Of a DNA stretch of 64,000 nt, positions 61,276-64,000 are shown piece after piece. The translations under genes and the position numbers were made by a program. The stretch is from UBA4582 sp013204195 (GTDB taxonomy: Bacteria; Pseudomonadota; Gammaproteobacteria; Pseudomonadales; Azotimanducaceae). The notes below the pieces were generated by a model, which was not told the origin of the DNA, ran no database searches, and saw only the letters and a list, made by a program, of their open reading frames with translations. Location: the NCBI GenBank assembly GCA_963925735.1, contig CAWUUH010000005.1, positions 62,001 to 126,000 of the forward strand, read 5' to 3'. Positions within the stretch are counted from its first letter, which is position 1. Each line of letters starts with the position of its first letter.

Positions 61276-61414
61276 GAGCTGTAGTTCCCTTGCTGTCAGT
61301 CCCGCATGGCTAAAACTGGGCCGAAAACGCTGAAGCCTACCAACGGCACGTCCTTGCTCTTGAATGCCCCCTCGCCATTATCTTTGTCAGCCGACGAGGC
61401 ACACCGCTAACAAT

Positions 61415-61440
61415 AAAAAAGGCCCCGCATGTGCGAGGCC
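61415..61440 (-). terminator. Terminator of the cox operon
   Basis: On the minus strand GGCCTCGC-ACAT-GCGGGGCC, one mismatch, is followed by a T6 run, 54 bp after the coxC stop. It separates coxC from the SURF1 cluster. The rest of 61276-61493 has nothing else. Confidence 0.75.
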
Positions 61441-61493
61441 TTAGAATCAGCAATATGCCTTGGCGACAGCACAATCGCTCTTTGCTGTGTTTT

Positions 61494-62399
61494 TTAGCTG
61501 CCCAGGATATAGATAAACAAGAACAACCCCAGCCAGACTACGTCAACAAAGTGCCAGTACCAAGCGGCAGCTTCAAAGCCGAAGCAATCGTCTGGTTTAA
61601 AGTGACCCTTAATGGCGCGGACCAGCATGACAAGGAGCATGAATGTGCCTAATGTCACGTGAGCGCCGTGGAATCCCGTCAACATAAAGAAGGTCGTACC
61701 ATAGATACCCGCAGTCAATGTTAAACCTAATTCTGCGTAGGCATGTTGGTATTCCAGCACCTGACAGATCAAAAAGGCGATACCGAGTCCAACAGTAAGC
61801 GCTAACCAACCTATCAGCTTGCGTCGGTTACCTTCGTTGAGGCCATGATGCGCGAGAGTCACGGTAAAACTGGAGGTGACAAGCAGTATGGTATTGACGA
61901 GTGGCAAGCCATACCAACCCATGGGCTCAATAGCACCAGGAAAACGCGTTGGGTCCGGTGTATCGATCATCGGCCATGCGCCAACGAAATCAGGATAAAA
62001 TAGATAGTCAGAGGGTACTCGGTTGCCTTCACCGCCTAACCAGGGCACAACGAAAAATCGGATGTAAAACAAGGCGCCGAAGAACGCGCCGAAGAACATG
62101 ACCTCGGAGAAAATGAACCAGCTCATACCCCAAACGTAAGAACGGTTCATTTGGTCACTGTAAAGCTTTGCGTGGTTCTCATCAATCACCTTACTGAACC
62201 AGACAAATAAGGTCGACGCCAACACTAACCCCCCGATAAGTAGAACCCAGGAGCCGAAAGAGCTATCAACCCCGGCCTTCATCTCATTGAGCATGTTACC
62301 CATGCCAAACACGGTGAGAAAAATCCCCAAGGAAGCAAAAATAGGCAGTTTGCTGTCAGTCGGGACATAATATGATTCGTACGTTGCGTCATTTGCCAT
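61494..62399 (-). CDS. coxC: Cytochrome c oxidase subunit III
   Basis: The 301-residue polytopic protein has seven membrane segments. Typical motifs are GMSWFIFSEVMFFGAFFGALFY, LLVTSFTVTLAHHGLNEGNRR-like region, and FFMLTGFHGAHVTLGTF with the conserved His pair, ending in AAWYWHFVDVVWLGLFLFIYI. It is the third visible gene of the minus-strand oxidase operon and is followed by a terminator. Confidence 0.96.
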   Translation of the reverse strand: MANDATYESYYVPTDSKLPIFASLGIFLTVFGMGNMLNEMKAGVDSSFGSWVLLIGGLVLASTLFVWFSKVIDENHAKLYSDQMNRSYVWGMSWFIFSEVMFFGAFFGALFYIRFFVVPWLGGEGNRVPSDYLFYPDFVGAWPMIDTPDPTRFPGAIEPMGWYGLPLVNTILLVTSSFTVTLAHHGLNEGNRRKLIGWLALTVGLGIAFLICQVLEYQHAYAELGLTLTAGIYGTTFFMLTGFHGAHVTLGTFMLLVMLVRAIKGHFKPDDCFGFEAAAWYWHFVDVVWLGLFLFIYILGS

Positions 62400-62432
62400 G
62401 CTTAATCTCCATCAAATTCGGCGCGGATCTGC

Positions 62433-62990
62433 CTATTCTGCAGCTACTGCGGGCTGATCCTGGGGTTGCTCGGTAATATCGAACAATGTGTAAGATAACG
62501 TGAGTGTCTCAATCTCTGGAGGCACGTCGCGATCAATTATAAATCTCAATGGCATATCCAGTGATTCACCGGTTGCCAGTTGCTGCTGCTCAAAACAAAA
62601 ACATTCCGTCTTGTGTAAATAGGTCGCCGCCATAAATGGCGTAACACTCGGTACCGCTTGGGCCGTCATCGTCGTACGCGCAGTATTTCTGACATAAAAA
62701 TTTGTGGTATTCAACTCGCCCGGATGAACCTTCATCGAACGCACCTGGGGTCTAAAATCCCAGGGCATATCGACATTATTATTGGTTAAAAACTGGATCG
62801 TCACGAGCCGGTCTTTGTCAATTTCTTCTACCGTTGACTGCGTATATTGCTCACCAGTCTTACCGTTCAAACCGGTTATCTCGCAAAACACCGTATATAA
62901 CGGCACCAGAGCAAACCCAAAGCCAAACATTCCAAAGGCGACTAACACCAGCTTCAGGACCGTTCTTGGTTTTGGGACTGCCTCTGTCAT
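62433..62990 (-). CDS. ctaG: Cytochrome c oxidase assembly protein CtaG (Cox11)
   Basis: The 185-residue membrane-anchored protein inserts copper into the CuB site of subunit I. An N-terminal anchor (VLKLVLVAFGMFGFGFALVPLYTVFCEITGLNGK) and the copper-binding CFCFEQQ motif (two Cys) are complete. It is situated between coxA and coxC, as in Pseudomonas and Rhizobiales. It lies 22 bp after coxA and 33 bp before coxC. Confidence 0.95.
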   Translation of the reverse strand: MTEAVPKPRTVLKLVLVAFGMFGFGFALVPLYTVFCEITGLNGKTGEQYTQSTVEEIDKDRLVTIQFLTNNNVDMPWDFRPQVRSMKVHPGELNTTNFYVRNTARTTMTAQAVPSVTPFMAATYLHKTECFCFEQQQLATGESLDMPLRFIIDRDVPPEIETLTLSYTLFDITEQPQDQPAVAAE

Positions 62991-63012
62991 AACGTTCTTC
63001 CTTACGCTCTAG

Positions 63013-64000
63013 TTAACCGTGCGCTTCTTTTAGATCAACTTCATCTGGATGAGAAAATGTATGGTATGGCGCAGGTGATGGAATCGTCCATTCCAGACCA
63101 TGAGCACCTTCCCAGACTTGCGCAGTCGCTTTCTTACCCGTCCTGATACACTTAATCACAATGAACAGGAACAACAGCTGCGAGAACCCAAACAAGAACG
63201 CACCGATACTAGACACCATATTATAGTCGGCAAACTGGAGCGCATAGTCAGGAACTCGACGTGGCATACCGGCTAAACCAATAAAGTGTTGTGGGAAGAA
63301 GGTGACGTTGACGCCCACAAATGATAACCAGAAGTGAGTTTTGCCCAAGGTCTCGTCGTACATATTGCCGGTCCATTTTGGCAGCCAGTAGTATACCGCC
63401 GCCATGATCGAGAAGATCGAACCTGGTACTAAGACATAGTGGAAGTGAGCGACCACAAAATAGGTGTCCTGATACTGGAAGTCTGCAGGCGCTATGGACA
63501 ACATCAGCCCCGACAAGCCGCCGATGGTGAACAAAATCACAAACGCGATGGCGAATAGCATAGGCGTTTCAAAGCTCATTGAACCCTGCCACATCGTTGC
63601 CACCCAGTTGAACACTTTCACACCGGTCGGTACCGCGATCAGCATGGTCGCGTACATGAAATAAAGCTCGCCCGCTAAAGGCATACCCACTGTGAACATG
63701 TGGTGAGCCCAGACGATGAAAGACAAAAAGGCGATCGACGAGGTCGCATAGACCATTGAGGCATAGCCAAACAGGCGCTTACGGGCAAACGTCGGGATAA
63801 TCGCTGAGACGACACCAAACGCCGGCAGAATCATGATATAGACCTCCGGGTGACCGAAGAACCAAAATACATGCTGGAACAGCACCGGATCACCACCACC
63901 GCCAGCATTAAAGAATGCCGTGCCGAAGTGAATATCCATCAACATCATTGTCACCACACCCGCCAAAACAGGCATCACCGCGATCAGCAAGTACGCCGTA
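63013..64000 (-). CDS. coxA: Cytochrome c oxidase subunit I (5' part outside window)
   Basis: The C-terminal two thirds of the catalytic heme a/heme a3-CuB subunit are visible. WFFGHPEVYIMILPAFG carries the CuB His and cross-linked Tyr. HHMFTVGMP carries the two further CuB His ligands. TYFVVAHFHYVLVPG carries the heme a3 and heme a His ligands. GGLSGLMLSIAP, a K-channel-type TYFVVAHFHY region and the C-terminal cytoplasmic tail follow. The frame is open to the last base of the window, so the start lies beyond 64000. ctaG and coxC follow in the same operon. Confidence 0.96.
   Translation of the reverse strand, partial: TAYLLIAVMPVLAGVVTMMLMDIHFGTAFFNAGGGGDPVLFQHVFWFFGHPEVYIMILPAFGVVSAIIPTFARKRLFGYASMVYATSSIAFLSFIVWAHHMFTVGMPLAGELYFMYATMLIAVPTGVKVFNWVATMWQGSMSFETPMLFAIAFVILFTIGGLSGLMLSIAPADFQYQDTYFVVAHFHYVLVPGSIFSIMAAVYYWLPKWTGNMYDETLGKTHFWLSFVGVNVTFFPQHFIGLAGMPRRVPDYALQFADYNMVSSIGAFLFGFSQLLFLFIVIKCIRTGKKATAQVWEGAHGLEWTIPSPAPYHTFSHPDEVDLKEAHG

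Noticed and set aside
1..64000. tRNA, rRNA or CRISPR elements
   Set aside because: No tRNA-like T-loop with a matching acceptor stem, no rRNA sequence and no regularly spaced direct repeats with unique spacers were found. The tandem arrays have no spacers.

Overview
The window is a stretch of gammaproteobacterial chromosome made almost entirely of housekeeping genes. It has no rRNA, recognisable tRNA, CRISPR array, insertion sequence or prophage. The gene neighbourhoods follow those known from Pseudomonas: hslR-pckA-gshA, hemB-trxA-rho, hemCDXY next to algR-algZ and argH, cyaY-lptM-lysA-dapF-DUF484-xerC-yigB, glnK beside yifB, dsbA-cytochrome c4-engB next to polA-DUF2782-thrB, and a cytochrome c oxidase operon with SCO1, cyoE and SURF1. 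In Pseudomonas these blocks are separated; here they are packed together with several usual members missing (ppk/ppx, ubiD, hslO, amtB, ctaA, dnaG). A free-living, aerobic member of Pseudomonadales in the broad sense (including the former Cellvibrionales/Oceanospirillales) is the best guess. A CYP153-type alkane hydroxylase and isocitrate lyase suit a marine hydrocarbon or fatty-acid user, but this is inference.

Layout. 1-12.1 kb (mostly +): the 3' part of an EF-G2 gene, CYP153 P450, a MarR/EmrA/EmrB efflux operon, a DEAD-box helicase, cbpA-cbpM, aceA, a small basic SutA-like gene (-), and a secreted TPR protein. 12.2-17.6 kb (-): rpoD, a 1-kb gene-free segment with an SOS-box-like palindrome and two minisatellites, a thiolase/DUF35 pair, and cysQ. 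17.7-24.6 kb (+): hslR, pckA, gshA, acpH, dsbB, an ABC-F ATPase. 24.7-25.7 kb (-): an unrecognised ferritin-like protein. 26-29.9 kb (+): hemB, trxA, rho, a flavin reductase. 30-36.5 kb (-): hemCDXY, then algR and algZ. 36.5-43.2 kb (+, with cyaY on -): argH, lptM-lysA-dapF-DUF484-xerC-yigB. 43.2-49.2 kb: thrC, glnK, yifB (+), cytochrome c5, and an unusual IMP dehydrogenase. 49.6-56.7 kb: ihfB (+), acyl-CoA synthetase, dsbA, cytochrome c4, engB (+), a probable small RNA, and polA. 56.7-57.9 kb (+): DUF2782, thrB. 57.9-64 kb (-): the aa3-type oxidase and its assembly factors.

How the genes work together. Tetrapyrrole synthesis (hemB, hemC, hemD, hemX, hemY), heme O synthase (cyoE), copper chaperones (SCO1, a SCO-like protein, CtaG), SURF1, cytochromes c4 and c5 and oxidase subunits I and III together support aerobic respiration. 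dsbA and dsbB form the periplasmic thiol oxidation pair. thrB/thrC, lysA/dapF and argH are amino-acid biosynthesis genes. aceA and pckA mark the glyoxylate shunt and gluconeogenesis, consistent with growth on alkanes or fatty acids.

The most notable non-standard items are: a probable small RNA with two C-rich hairpin loops at the Spot 42/ErsA position between polA and engB; an IMP dehydrogenase of the Tritrichomonas foetus type; a 14-bp minisatellite found at two separate loci, each starting inside the stop codon of the upstream gene; a good SOS box in the gene-free segment upstream of rpoD; a perfect CRP/Vfr-type box upstream of algR; and an uncharacterised ferritin-like protein.
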